A stretch of 45,690 nt of DNA. Source: Salsipaludibacter albus (lineage in GTDB: Bacteria; Actinomycetota; Nitriliruptoria; Nitriliruptorales; Nitriliruptoraceae). This document shows positions 9,492 through 19,882 of this stretch, piece by piece. The position numbers and the translations under genes are program-made. The notes under the pieces were generated by a model. The model was not told the origin of the DNA. It saw nothing but the letters and a program-made list of their open reading frames with translations, and did no database searches. The DNA lies in contig NZ_JAHOPH010000030.1 of the NCBI RefSeq assembly GCF_019798055.1, positions 1 through 45,690 on the forward strand. Direction: 5' to 3'. Each line of letters begins with the position of its first letter. Position 1 is the stretch's first letter.

Positions 9492-10609
9492 CGCCGGGCA
9501 GCGCGACGAACCCGCAGCGGTCGGGCCGGCCGCCGACGCGACTGGTCCAGGTCGGCGTCGGCGCGATGGGGCGGACCTGGCTGGACGCGATCGCCCGCCA
9601 CCCGGATGCCGAGCTGGCCGGGATCGTGGACCTCGACCGGACCGCCCTGGCGCAGGCGGCGACCGTCCACGACCTCCCGACCAACGCCACGGCCACCAGC
9701 CTGGCCGAACTGGACGTCGCCGCCGACGCGGTCGTCAACGTGACCGTCCCGGCGGCGCACCTGCCGGTCAGCGTGGCCGCGCTGCGTGCCGGACTGCCCG
9801 TGCTGTGCGAGAAGCCGGCTGCGCCCACCGTCGCGGACGCCCTGCGCATGGCTGCTGCGAGCCGGGCGACGGGCTGCCTGCTGGTGGTGTCCCAGTCTCG
9901 ACGGTTCCTGCGGGGCGTGGCCGCGATCCGTCGGGTGCTGCCGGACCTCGGCGCCATCTCGAGCGTGTCGTGTGCGTTCCACCGGGCACCACGCTTCGGC
10001 GGGTTCCGCGAGGAGATGGCGCATCCGTTGCTGGTCGACATGGCGATCCACCACCTCGACCTCGCCCGACTGCTGGTCGACGATCGCCCGGCGACCGTGC
10101 AGGCGACGTCGTGGAACCCGCCCTGGAGCTGGTTCGCGGGGGACGCGGCCGCCGACGTCGTGGTCACGTTTGCTGCGGGCGCACGGTTCGACTACGCCGG
10201 CAGCTGGGTCGCCCGCGGTGCCCAGGGCTCGTGGAACGGGTCGTGGAGGATCAGCGCCGAGCACGGCTCGGTCACCTGGGACGGCGAGGACGCACCCGAG
10301 GTCGTCACTGCCGACGGCGAGCGCGTTGTCCCGACGCTGGGCGACGAGCCGGAGGAGGTCGACGGCTCGCTGGCCGCCTTCCTTGCCCTGGTCCGTGGCG
10401 AGACGGGATCCGAGGACGCCGGCCGGGGCGTGGTGCCCGCCAGCGACATCGACGACAACGTGACCAGTCTCGCCATGGTCGCCGCGGCCGTGACGGCGGC
10501 CGACACGTCTCGACCGGTCGACGTCGCGGACCTGCTGTCACGCAGCCGCGCCGAAGCCCTGGTCACCGAGCCCGATCCCGCCCTCCGCGCCGGGCTCTCT
10601 GACCCCTGA
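9488..10609 (+). CDS. Gfo/Idh/MocA family NAD(P)-dependent oxidoreductase
   Basis: A 373-residue sugar or inositol dehydrogenase. The Rossmann start is [13 protein letters not shown] (GxGxxG, about 22-29), CEKPAA (about 107-112) holds the family's catalytic EKP lysine, and [11 protein letters not shown] (about 184-194) carries the conserved Asp and His of the active site. The C-terminal beta-sheet domain follows. The start is GTG, overlapping the ThuA stop. Coupling suggests joint processing of a sugar or trehalose derivative; the true substrate is not deducible. The gene ends 76 bp before the rho stop on the other strand. Confidence 0.9.
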   Translation: MTPGSATNPQRSGRPPTRLVQVGVGAMGRTWLDAIARHPDAELAGIVDLDRTALAQAATVHDLPTNATATSLAELDVAADAVVNVTVPAAHLPVSVAALRAGLPVLCEKPAAPTVADALRMAAASRATGCLLVVSQSRRFLRGVAAIRRVLPDLGAISSVSCAFHRAPRFGGFREEMAHPLLVDMAIHHLDLARLLVDDRPATVQATSWNPPWSWFAGDAAADVVVTFAAGARFDYAGSWVARGAQGSWNGSWRISAEHGSVTWDGEDAPEVVTADGERVVPTLGDEPEEVDGSLAAFLALVRGETGSEDAGRGVVPASDIDDNVTSLAMVAAAVTAADTSRPVDVADLLSRSRAEALVTEPDPALRAGLSDP

Positions 10610-10632
10610 AGCCCTCGAGTTCCCCGACGCCG

Positions 10633-10682
10633 GGAGAACGAGCGGAGCGAGTTCTCCAACCCGCCCGAGGAACGAGGGCGGG
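10633..10682. terminator. Two adjacent hairpins between convergent Gfo/Idh gene and rho
   Basis: First stem arms 10633-10639 and 10651-10657 (ggagaac/gttctcc), second stem arms 10660-10666 and 10676-10682 (cccgccc/gggcggg). They fill the convergent gap and end 3 bp before the rho stop. The position suggests bidirectional termination, although neither is followed by a T-run. Confidence 0.55.
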
Positions 10683-10684
10683 CA

Positions 10685-12544
<1,860 letters not shown>

Positions 12545-12995
12545 CAGTGCTGTTCCTTGGGTCGGGCCATGTGCTGGCCACCGTGCCGTCGGTCGGAGAC
12601 GGCGAGCCGTGTGAGACGGCGTGACGAACGTCGCGTCGGACGAGTGCGTGACAGGTGTCAGCGATCCGGAGCGACGAGCCATTGGATGGTCAAGGGCGCG
12701 GAGAGCGGCGAGGTGTTCCGTCCCGGCCCGACCGCGAGGTCGGCGGGGCGGCGCAGCCACTCACCACGTCCCCGCTGGCCGGAAGTCGGCTCACCGGTGT
12801 GGTGGAGCCTGTCAGGCCTGATCAGCCACGTGGCGGTTCCGGCGGCCGGAGCGGAATCGTGTCGGCGAGGTGCCGTACGGGTTTCCGGGTCTGGCCGGGA
12901 GGGGCCCGCGACCGATCGGTGCGGGAGACGTCCGCAATGATACTGCACGACGGGCGTGCGTTCCACCATCCACGTCACGACGAGACGTGGACGGG
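12545..12995. promoter_or_regulatory. 451-bp gene-free stretch: rho upstream region / leader
   Basis: No convincing gene on either strand. On the minus strand it holds the best AT-rich promoter-like element near its far end (12937-12942), so rho would have an untranslated leader of about 385 nt. Rho is known to autoregulate through its leader in other bacteria; whether that happens here is inference. A TTGACC hexamer at 12688-12693 (minus) lacks a matching -10. Confidence 0.45.
12937..12942 (-). promoter_or_regulatory. Candidate -10 element for rho
   Basis: TATCAT on the minus strand, five of six bases matching TATAAT and standing out in this GC-rich genome. The hexamer TGGAAC lies 17 bp upstream as a weak -35. 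Confidence 0.42.
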
Positions 12996-13907
12996 TCACC
13001 CGGATCGTGGCCGTGACCGCGCCCCGGCCAGGTCCCACGACAACGCCTCGACGTCGACGGCGTGGCCGGCCGTGGACGCGATCTCCCGCACGGTGTCGAC
13101 GGCCGCGGCGATCCGGTCCGGCCGCGCGTCGACCAGCCCGACGACGGTGGGTCCGGCGCCGGACAGCACCGCGAAGGTCCCGGCCTCGCGCCAGCCCTCC
13201 AGCAGGTCGGCGGCCGCGGGCTGGCCGGCGGTGCGTGCCGCCTCGTGGAACCGGTCGCCCGCCAACGGCACCTGCAGGGGCCAGGCACCGACCAGCCCGC
13301 CCACGACGTGGGACAGCCGCCCGAGCTGGTCCACGAGGTCGTCGCGCCCGAGGCCGTCGGGCAGCACGCCGCGGGACTCGGCCGTCCGGCTGCGCTCGAC
13401 CGGGATCGCCACGACCGGGGCCAGCGCCGGGGTGGGACGTGCCCGCTGGACGACGAGCCGGCCGTCGGAGCCGGTGGCGGTCGTCACCAGGCCGCCCATC
13501 ACGGCCGGGGCGACGTTGTCGGGGTGACCTTCGAGCTCGGTCGCCCAGGTCACCAGGTCGTGGTCCGCCACCGACGCGCCAGCCACGGCCCGGGCCAGTA
13601 CCAGTCCGGCCACGATCGCCGAGGACGACGAGCCCAGCCCGCGCTCCAGGGGGATGGCGTTGTCGACGTCCAGGCGCAGGTCGGGCACCGGGTGGCCGAG
13701 GTGGTCACACCCCTGCACGAAGGCGTGCCAGACGAGGTTGTCGTCCCCGGTCGCCAGGCCGTCGCGATCACCGGTGTGGGTCACGACCCGGTCACCCTCG
13801 TGCCGGCCGGTCGCGACCCGCAGGTGCCGCGCCAGGGCGACTCCCAGCGTGTCGAAGCCAGCGCCGAGGTTGGCGCTGGTGGCCGGCACGACGACGAGGT
13901 GGTCCAT
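12996..13907 (-). CDS. thrB: Homoserine kinase
   Basis: Phosphorylates L-homoserine to O-phosphohomoserine for threonine synthesis. The 303-residue GHMP-family kinase starts MDHLVVVPATSANLGAGFD, has the ATP-binding PLERGLGSSSSAIVAG (about 85-101) and the late SGAGPTV glycine-rich motif. The ATG at 13907 gives the normal length. The upstream gene is an MFS transporter rather than threonine synthase. It precedes rho at a distance of 451 bp on the same strand. Confidence 0.95.
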   Translation of the reverse strand: MDHLVVVPATSANLGAGFDTLGVALARHLRVATGRHEGDRVVTHTGDRDGLATGDDNLVWHAFVQGCDHLGHPVPDLRLDVDNAIPLERGLGSSSSAIVAGLVLARAVAGASVADHDLVTWATELEGHPDNVAPAVMGGLVTTATGSDGRLVVQRARPTPALAPVVAIPVERSRTAESRGVLPDGLGRDDLVDQLGRLSHVVGGLVGAWPLQVPLAGDRFHEAARTAGQPAAADLLEGWREAGTFAVLSGAGPTVVGLVDARPDRIAAAVDTVREIASTAGHAVDVEALSWDLAGARSRPRSG

Positions 13908-13975
13908 CCGGTCCGCTCCTGGTGCTGGTGGGTCGTGGGTCGGTGGGCGGGCAGCGTAGGCGCCGCCGCTCGGCC

Positions 13976-15319
13976 TCAGTCCGTCCCCGCATCCTCCGCG
14001 ATGGTCAGCGGGTCGGCTGTGGCGCGCCACAGGTCCCGGGTCCACCACAGCCACGTCAGGCCGTAGACCAGCGCGACGCCCGCCATCAGCCGGGTCGCCG
14101 CCGCCAGCCCGACCGCCTCCGCCAGGATCGACCCCAGGACCGCCGAGCTGCCCATCGACAGCGTGGCCAGCGCGAAGTCCAGCGACATCACCCGCCCACG
14201 GACGTCGTCGGGGGTGGTGCGCTGGAGTCCCTCGGTGCTTGCGACCCACTGGTGGCCGGCGAACAGGTGGGCGACCAGCACGGCGCCGACGGCCACCCAG
14301 AACACGGGGGCCGCCGGCATGACCAGGTAGGTCAGTGCGAACCCGATGATCGAGATGCCCAGCGTCCCGACCAGGCGCTGACCGCGGCCGCGGACGATCC
14401 GGCGGCCCACCCAGGGGCCGACCAGCGCTCCCAGGCCCCGGGCGGCGAGCAGTGCGCCGATGCCGGCGTCCCCGGCGCCGTAGACCCCGATCGCGTAGGC
14501 CGGCAGCAATCCCACCACGCCGTTGCCGGTGCCCACGCCCGCCTTGGTCGTCATCAGTGCCCGGGTGGGCTTGCGGTCCCGCACGAAGGCCCACACGTCG
14601 GTGACGTGGGCGAGCACGCTCGCCCCGGTGGCACGCAGCCGCGCGATCGAGAACGGCGCCCGGATCCGCTGCACCAGCACGACCGCCACCACGAAGGTCA
14701 GGGCATTGAGCACGAACGACGCCTCGCGACCGAGCACGGCCGCGGCCAGTCCCCCGATCGCGGCGCCCAGGAACAGCATCGTTCCCCACACGCTGCCCAG
14801 GATGGTCTGCGCCAGCGACAGGTCCTCGGGCTCGACCAGGTTGGGCACGGCGGCGGGTGGGATCGGCTCCGAGAAGGCCGCCAGTGCCGAGATCGTGCCC
14901 ACGCAGGCGAACGCCAACCACGCGGTCGAGGTGGTGGAGGCGACCACCAGCGCGAGTGCGGGCAGGACCCGAAGCGCGAGCGACGCCTGCATGAGTCGCC
15001 TGCGGTCGAACCGGTCCGCGAGGATCCCGGCCAGCGGGGCGAACAGGAACACCGGCAGGGTCTCGAAGGCGAACACCAGGGCGGTCGCACCGTCGGACCC
15101 GGTCACCTCCTTGACCAGGCCCGACACGGCCACGAGCGCGAACCAGTCGCCGAGGTACGACGTCGTGGCGGCGAGGAACAGGTTGCGGAAGTCGCGGTTG
15201 CGTCGGAACAGGTCGAGTGCCTCGCCGAGCTGGCTGCCCCGTGGCGCGGTCGGACCGCCGGTCCCGGGGTGGGTGGCCCCGGCCGCCTGCGCCTCGACCC
15301 CGTCCGGCGGGTCGCTCAC
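13976..15319 (-). CDS. Major facilitator superfamily transporter (MFS_3-like)
   Basis: A 447-residue membrane protein with about eleven or twelve hydrophobic segments after a 30-residue polar N-terminus. The loop LADRFDRRRLMQ (about 103-114) is the conserved MFS loop 2-3 signature (G-x3-D-R-x-x-R-R type). Similar proteins include the enterobactin exporter EntS class; the substrate here is unknown. GTG 15319 is chosen because it begins 4 bp after the hom stop, and the downstream thrB lies 68 bp away. Its position inside hom-thrB suggests export of threonine, homoserine or an analogue, which is inference only. Confidence 0.85.
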   Translation of the reverse strand: MSDPPDGVEAQAAGATHPGTGGPTAPRGSQLGEALDLFRRNRDFRNLFLAATTSYLGDWFALVAVSGLVKEVTGSDGATALVFAFETLPVFLFAPLAGILADRFDRRRLMQASLALRVLPALALVVASTTSTAWLAFACVGTISALAAFSEPIPPAAVPNLVEPEDLSLAQTILGSVWGTMLFLGAAIGGLAAAVLGREASFVLNALTFVVAVVLVQRIRAPFSIARLRATGASVLAHVTDVWAFVRDRKPTRALMTTKAGVGTGNGVVGLLPAYAIGVYGAGDAGIGALLAARGLGALVGPWVGRRIVRGRGQRLVGTLGISIIGFALTYLVMPAAPVFWVAVGAVLVAHLFAGHQWVASTEGLQRTTPDDVRGRVMSLDFALATLSMGSSAVLGSILAEAVGLAAATRLMAGVALVYGLTWLWWTRDLWRATADPLTIAEDAGTD

Positions 15320-15323
15320 GTGC

Positions 15324-16616
15324 TCACGACCGGCCCTCGGACTCCACCCGCAGGACGTTGGCCACCGACCGCACGCCCCCGGTGGCCGCCAGGGCCTCCA
15401 CGGTGGAGCGCAGGTTGGACTCGCGGGCACGGTGGGTGATCAGGACCAGCTGGGCGTGGTCGCCCACCCCCTCCTGCCAGACCTGGGCGATCGACACGTC
15501 GTGCTGGCCGAAGGTCGCGGCGACGGCGGCGAGGACCCCGGAGCGGTCCTCGACGTCCAGCAGCACGTAGTACTGCGTGGTCAGGTCCTCCATCGGCCGC
15601 ACGGTGGCGGCGCGGTGCGTGGACTCCAGTGGGCCACGGACGGTCTGCAGGAGGTTGCGCACGACGTCGACCACGTCACCGAGCACGGCCGAGCCGGTCG
15701 GCTCGCTGCCGGCGCCGGGACCGTAGAACATCAGCTCGCCGGCCCCGTCGGCCTCGACGTAGACCGCGTTGAACGCCAGCCGGACGCTGGCCAGCGGGTG
15801 GGTCTCGGGCAGGAAGGTTGGGTGCACGCGGACCGCCACGGCGCCGTCGACCTCGGAGGCGATCCCGACGAGCTTGACGACGTAGCCCAGCCGGCGGGCC
15901 ACGGCGATGTCGGTGGCGGTGACCCGCTCGATGCCCTCGCGGAACACGTCCGGGTCGGTCACGGCCGAGTCGAAGGCCAGCGACGCCAGGATGGCCGTCT
16001 TGGCCGCGGCGTCGTGGCCACCGGTGTCGGCACTGGGATCGGGCTTCTCCGCGTAGCCCAGTTCCTGGGCCTCGGCCAGCACGTCGTCGTAGGACGCGCC
16101 CTCCTCGGTCATCCGGGTGAGGATGTAGTTGGTCGTCCCGTTGAGGATCCCGATGACCCGGCGGATCCGGTCCCCGGCCAGCGACTCCTTGAGCGGACGG
16201 ATGATCGGGATGGCGCCGGCCACGGCAGCCTCGTACATCAGGTCGACCCCGGCCTCGGCCGCGAGCGCCCGCAACTCCGGGCCCTCGTGGGCGATCAGCT
16301 GCTTGTTGGCGGTCACGACGGGCTTGCGGTTGGCCAGGGCGCTGCGGACCAGGTCGCCGGCTCGGCCCCGGCCACCCATGACCTCGATGACCAGGTCCAC
16401 GTCGTCGGCCGCCACCACGTCCTCCGGGCGGTCGGTGAACACGTCGGCCGACAGCGGCAGGCCGCGGTCGCGGGCCAGGTCGCGGACCGCGACACGGACG
16501 ATCTCGAGTCGCACCCCGGCCCGTGCCGCGATGTCGTCACCGGACCGCGCCAGGATGGTGACCACGCCGCTGCCGACCGTCCCACAGCCCAGCATCCCGA
16601 TCCGGATGGTGTCCAC
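15324..16616 (-). CDS. hom: Homoserine dehydrogenase
   Basis: NAD(P)H-dependent reduction of aspartate semialdehyde to homoserine, the branch point to threonine and methionine. The 430-residue monofunctional enzyme has IGMLGCGTVGSGV (GxGxxG near 10-15), the VTANKQLIA segment, GILNGTTNYILT (about 156-167), the conserved RPLKESLAGD lysine region, and a C-terminal ACT domain (about 350-425) that usually mediates threonine feedback. The start is GTG with GAGGA four bases upstream. A -10-like TAGCCT lies about 37 bp upstream. Confidence 0.96.
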   Translation of the reverse strand: MDTIRIGMLGCGTVGSGVVTILARSGDDIAARAGVRLEIVRVAVRDLARDRGLPLSADVFTDRPEDVVAADDVDLVIEVMGGRGRAGDLVRSALANRKPVVTANKQLIAHEGPELRALAAEAGVDLMYEAAVAGAIPIIRPLKESLAGDRIRRVIGILNGTTNYILTRMTEEGASYDDVLAEAQELGYAEKPDPSADTGGHDAAAKTAILASLAFDSAVTDPDVFREGIERVTATDIAVARRLGYVVKLVGIASEVDGAVAVRVHPTFLPETHPLASVRLAFNAVYVEADGAGELMFYGPGAGSEPTGSAVLGDVVDVVRNLLQTVRGPLESTHRAATVRPMEDLTTQYYVLLDVEDRSGVLAAVAATFGQHDVSIAQVWQEGVGDHAQLVLITHRARESNLRSTVEALAATGGVRSVANVLRVESEGRS

Positions 16617-16652
16617 GCCGTCCTCGATGTCGCCCGACCCCGGACCGCCCGC

Positions 16653-16658
16653 AGGCTA
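16653..16658 (-). promoter_or_regulatory. Candidate -10 element for hom-MFS-thrB
   Basis: TAGCCT on the minus strand in the 80-bp gap behind the GNAT gene. No matching -35 is visible. It would give the hom operon its own start near 16647. Confidence 0.3.
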
Positions 16659-16696
16659 CTGCCCGTGCCCGCGGGCCTCGTCGCCGCCGGGACGGC

Positions 16697-17575
16697 TCAC
16701 GAACCCCGAGTCGGCCGGGTCACCACCACGTCGGTGGCGACCGGGACGAAGCCGAGGCGTTCGTAGATCCGTCGCGCCGCCCCGTCGGCGTCGGCCCGGA
16801 TCACGACCCGGTCGCGCGGTCGAGCGGCGAGGTGGTGGTCGAGGGCGTGCACGACGATCGCCGAGGCCAGGCCACGCCCGCGGTGCAGGGGGTGGGTCAC
16901 GACGTCCTCGACGATCGCCAGCCCGGCCCGATCGTGCATCACGCTGACCCGACTGGCCGGGATGCCCATGACGGAGGCGACCCAGACGTCGCAGCGGCCC
17001 GCCACCATCAGGTCGAGCTGCTGGGCGGTGTGCCAGCGCCAGTAGTCGACGTCGTCGCCCCAGCCGGCCTGCAGGTACAGCGCCCGGGCGCCGGCCAGCA
17101 CCTTCTCGTCTCGCCCCGACCGGATGTCCAGCCCGGCCGGGTCGCGGACGTCGAGCCCGGCCAGCACCGCGCGGCGGTCGGGATCGTCCCCGGAATCGTC
17201 CCCGGACTCGTCCCCGGGCAGGTCGGGGCGCCACTCGAGCACCGAGACCCGGTCGACGCCCGCGTCCCGGGGCAGGTCGCCGGGCGCGGCGACCCGCGGC
17301 TCGGTGCCCGCGAGGTCGTCGTCGACCTCCCAGCAGACGACGGCCCGCGTCACCCCGGGCACGGCCCCGACGGTGGTGGCGTGGCGTTCGAGCCACGGCC
17401 GGATCGCCTCCGGGGGGTCGTACAGGTGCAGGGCGTTGCCGGAGACGTGGTCGGGCCGGGTCGGCGTGCGCAGCGCGACGTGGTCCGACGTCGTCGTGAC
17501 CAGCACCTCGGGTCCGTGTCCGAGGCGCTCGGCGGCCAGCCCCACGCCGCCGCGGACGGCCCCGGTCGCACGCAT
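16697..17575 (-). CDS. GNAT family N-acetyltransferase
   Basis: A 292-residue protein whose C-terminal part (about 190-285) is a GNAT fold: VEDVVTHPLHRGRGLASAIV (about 222-241) contains the R/Q-x-x-G-x-G/A acetyl-CoA loop, and RRIYERLGFVPV is the typical closing motif. The N-terminal part (about 25-130) may be a degenerate second GNAT-like domain. A short acidic ESGDD/DSGDD linker (about 123-132) is encoded by a near-repeated tcgtccccgga. The ATG at 17575 has GAGGTGA six bases upstream. Substrate unknown. It is divergent from lysA. Confidence 0.8.
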   Translation of the reverse strand: MRATGAVRGGVGLAAERLGHGPEVLVTTTSDHVALRTPTRPDHVSGNALHLYDPPEAIRPWLERHATTVGAVPGVTRAVVCWEVDDDLAGTEPRVAAPGDLPRDAGVDRVSVLEWRPDLPGDESGDDSGDDPDRRAVLAGLDVRDPAGLDIRSGRDEKVLAGARALYLQAGWGDDVDYWRWHTAQQLDLMVAGRCDVWVASVMGIPASRVSVMHDRAGLAIVEDVVTHPLHRGRGLASAIVVHALDHHLAARPRDRVVIRADADGAARRIYERLGFVPVATDVVVTRPTRGS

Positions 17576-17702
17576 GGTCGTCACCTCGTCGTCGGCGGCG
17601 GGCGGCCGGTCGGTCGTCCCGGGACCGGCCAGTGGACCACACCGTCGGGCTGGCGCGGATGGTCGTCCACCCGGGCGCGGTCCGGCTGACGGCGCCGCCA
17701 CC

Positions 17703-17708
17703 TAGTCT
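17703..17708 (+). promoter_or_regulatory. Candidate -10 element for lysA
   Basis: TAGTCT, 67 bp before the lysA ATG, in the 200-bp divergent region shared with the GNAT gene. No good -35. Confidence 0.33.
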
Positions 17709-17775
17709 CGTGGGCCCGGCCGGCCGTCGTGCCGCCCACCCCGAACCCGCGCCACGACCAAGGCGACGACCGAGC

Positions 17776-19053
17776 ATGAGCGACTTCGACCCGGGCCTGC
17801 TGCCCGACAACGCCACGGTCGAGCCCGACGGGATGCTGGCGATCGCGGGCTGCCGCATCGACGACCTGGCGGCGACCCACGGCACCCCGCTGTTCGTCTA
17901 CGACGAGGACCACCTCCGGGCGCGCTGTCGCGAGGCGGTGCAGGCCTTCGGCCCGGGCGGGGTCATCTACGCGGCCAAGGCGTTCCTGTGCCGGGCGATG
18001 GCCCGGCTGGCCCACGAGGAGGGGATGCTGCTCGACGTGGCCTCGGGTGGCGAGCTGCACGTCGCGCTCGCGGCCGGCGTGCCCGCCGACGACTGCGTCC
18101 TGCACGGCAACAACAAGTCGGTGGCGGAGCTGCGCCGCGCGCTGGAGGTCGGCGTGCGCCACGTCGTCGTGGACTCCTTCGACGAGCTGGACCGCATCGA
18201 GGACCTGGTCTCGGGGGGAGCCGGCGAGCCGCCGTCGGTCCTGCTGCGCATCACCCCGGGCGTGCACGCCCACACCCACGAGTTCATCGCCACCGGGCAG
18301 GACGACTCGAAGTTCGGCTTCAACCTCGCCAACGGCGACGCGGCACGGGCCGTCGAGCGTGCGCGGGGCTCCGCCGCGGTCCGGCTGTCGGGACTGCACT
18401 GCCACATCGGCTCCAACGTGTTCGATGCGGCGTCGTTCGCACGCGCCGCGGCCGTCATGGCCGACTTCGCCGTGCCGCTGGACCTGCCCGAACTGGTGCT
18501 GGGCGGTGGGCTGGGTGTCGCCTACGTCACCGGGGAGGAGGCTCCGACCATCACCGCGTGGGCAGACGCCGTGCTGGGCGCGTGCCGCGACCTGGGCGTG
18601 ACCGCCCGGATCCGGGTCGAGCCCGGACGCGCGATCGTCGCCGACGCCGCCGTCACCGTCTACCGGGTCGGCACGATCAAGGAGATCCCGGGGGTGCGGA
18701 CCTACGTGGCCGTCGACGGGGGGATGAGCGACAACCCGCGGCCGGTGCTGTACGGGTCCGGCTACGAGGCGGTCCTGGCACGCGACGTCGGTGCCGACCG
18801 GCCACTGCGCGCGCGCGTGGTCGGCAAGCACTGCGAGAGCGGCGACGTGCTGCTGTTCGCGGCGGCGCTGCCTGCCGACACCGCCGTCGACGACCTGCTG
18901 GTCACGCCCGTGACCGGTGCGTACGGCCACTCGATGGGCTCCAACTACAACAAGCTGCGTCGGCCGCCGGTGGTGTTCGTCCGCGACGGTGACGCCCGGG
19001 TGGTGGTGCGACGCGAGACCCACGACGACCTGCTGGCGACCGACGTCGGCTGA
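17776..19053 (+). CDS. lysA: Diaminopimelate decarboxylase
   Basis: PLP enzyme converting meso-diaminopimelate to lysine. The 425-residue protein shows IYAAKAF with the PLP lysine (K68), HCHIGSNVF, the GGGLGV phosphate loop, and the dimer-interface CESGD motif with its catalytic cysteine. The usual HIGSQ is HIGSN here. The ATG at 17776 gives the normal family length, although the ribosome site is weak (AAGG 13 bases upstream). In relatives lysA is cotranscribed between argS and hom; here it is on the opposite strand to both. A 12-bp palindrome follows its stop. Confidence 0.96.
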   Translation: MSDFDPGLLPDNATVEPDGMLAIAGCRIDDLAATHGTPLFVYDEDHLRARCREAVQAFGPGGVIYAAKAFLCRAMARLAHEEGMLLDVASGGELHVALAAGVPADDCVLHGNNKSVAELRRALEVGVRHVVVDSFDELDRIEDLVSGGAGEPPSVLLRITPGVHAHTHEFIATGQDDSKFGFNLANGDAARAVERARGSAAVRLSGLHCHIGSNVFDAASFARAAAVMADFAVPLDLPELVLGGGLGVAYVTGEEAPTITAWADAVLGACRDLGVTARIRVEPGRAIVADAAVTVYRVGTIKEIPGVRTYVAVDGGMSDNPRPVLYGSGYEAVLARDVGADRPLRARVVGKHCESGDVLLFAAALPADTAVDDLLVTPVTGAYGHSMGSNYNKLRRPPVVFVRDGDARVVVRRETHDDLLATDVG

Positions 19054-19063
19054 CCCGACAGGT

Positions 19064-19075
19064 CCGGCGCGCCGG
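19064..19075. terminator. Palindrome between convergent lysA and map
   Basis: Perfect 12-bp palindrome ccggcgcgccgg in the 30-bp convergent gap, continuing into a ggccccgg stretch. Weak terminator candidate without a T-run. Confidence 0.35.
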
Positions 19076-19083
19076 GCCCCGGC

Positions 19084-19851
19084 TCACCCGGACGCGGTCA
19101 GGACGAGGGGGCCGTCGTCGGTGACCGCGATCGTGTGCTCGCTGTGGGCGGTGCGCGAGCCGTCGGCCGACCGGATGGTCCACCCGTCGGGGTCGTAGAC
19201 GATGTCGCGCGTGGACGCGGCGAACCAGGGCTCGATCGCGAAGGTCAGCCCGGCGCGGAGCCGGGGTCCCCGTCCCGGCTGGCCGGCGTTGGGGATGGAC
19301 GGGCCCTCGTGCATGGTGCGACCGACGCCGTGGCCCCCGAACTCGACGTTGGGCTCGTAGCCGTGGGCGGCGGCGACCTCGGCGATCGCGTGGGAGACGT
19401 CCCCGACCCGGTTGCCGACCCGGGCAGCGTCGATCCCGGCCGCCAGCGCCTCCTCGGTCGCGCGCACGAGCCGCAGGTCCTGCTCGCGGGGCGTGCCGGC
19501 GATCACGGTGATCGCCCGGTCGCCGACCCAGCCGTCCAACGACACGGCGAGGTCGAGGGTGAGCACGTCACCGTCACCCAGGTCGACGTCGTGGGGCAGG
19601 CCGTGCAGCACGGCGTCGTTGAGGGACAGGCAGACCACGTTGCGGAACGGGCCGCTGCCGAAGGGTGGCGCGTAGTCCCAGTAGCACGAGACCCCACCGC
19701 CGTCGGCGATCAGCTCGCGACAGCGGTGTTCGATCTCGAGCAGGTTCACGCCGACCCGGACCAGTGACCGGAGCTCGTCCAGGATGTCCGCGACGAAGCG
19801 TCCGGCGCGCTGCATCCTGGCGATCTCGTTCGGGGTCTTGACGTGGATCAC
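19084..19851 (-). CDS. map: Methionine aminopeptidase, type I
   Basis: Removes the initiator methionine from nascent proteins. The 255-residue enzyme keeps all five metal ligands: D100, D111, H174, E207 and E238, plus H83 and H181 lining the active site. There is no N-terminal SH3-binding extension. The start is GTG with GGAGGA six bases upstream. It lies 31 bp downstream of argS on the same strand and is probably cotranscribed with it; this argS-map pairing sits where lysA would normally follow argS. Confidence 0.95.
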   Translation of the reverse strand: MIHVKTPNEIARMQRAGRFVADILDELRSLVRVGVNLLEIEHRCRELIADGGGVSCYWDYAPPFGSGPFRNVVCLSLNDAVLHGLPHDVDLGDGDVLTLDLAVSLDGWVGDRAITVIAGTPREQDLRLVRATEEALAAGIDAARVGNRVGDVSHAIAEVAAAHGYEPNVEFGGHGVGRTMHEGPSIPNAGQPGRGPRLRAGLTFAIEPWFAASTRDIVYDPDGWTIRSADGSRTAHSEHTIAVTDDGPLVLTASG

Positions 19852-19882
19852 GCCCGGTCCTCCACGACGGGGTGCAGCGGGT

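Noticed and set aside
12913-12955. Third copy of the long hairpin family, in the rho upstream region
   Set aside because: Shares short blocks (GGTGCGG, CCGCA, CTGCAC) with the 5429 element but needs several gaps and has only a 5-bp stem. It overlaps the likely rho -10 element, so I treat it as chance.
12658-13038. Possible leader peptide or extra gene ahead of rho on the minus strand
   Set aside because: Composition is not gene-like and it overlaps the thrB end; no ribosome site is seen.
17185-17218. Short repeat tcgtccccgga in the GNAT gene as a CRISPR or microsatellite
   Set aside because: Fewer than four imperfect copies in coding sequence with an acidic linker product; not a CRISPR array.
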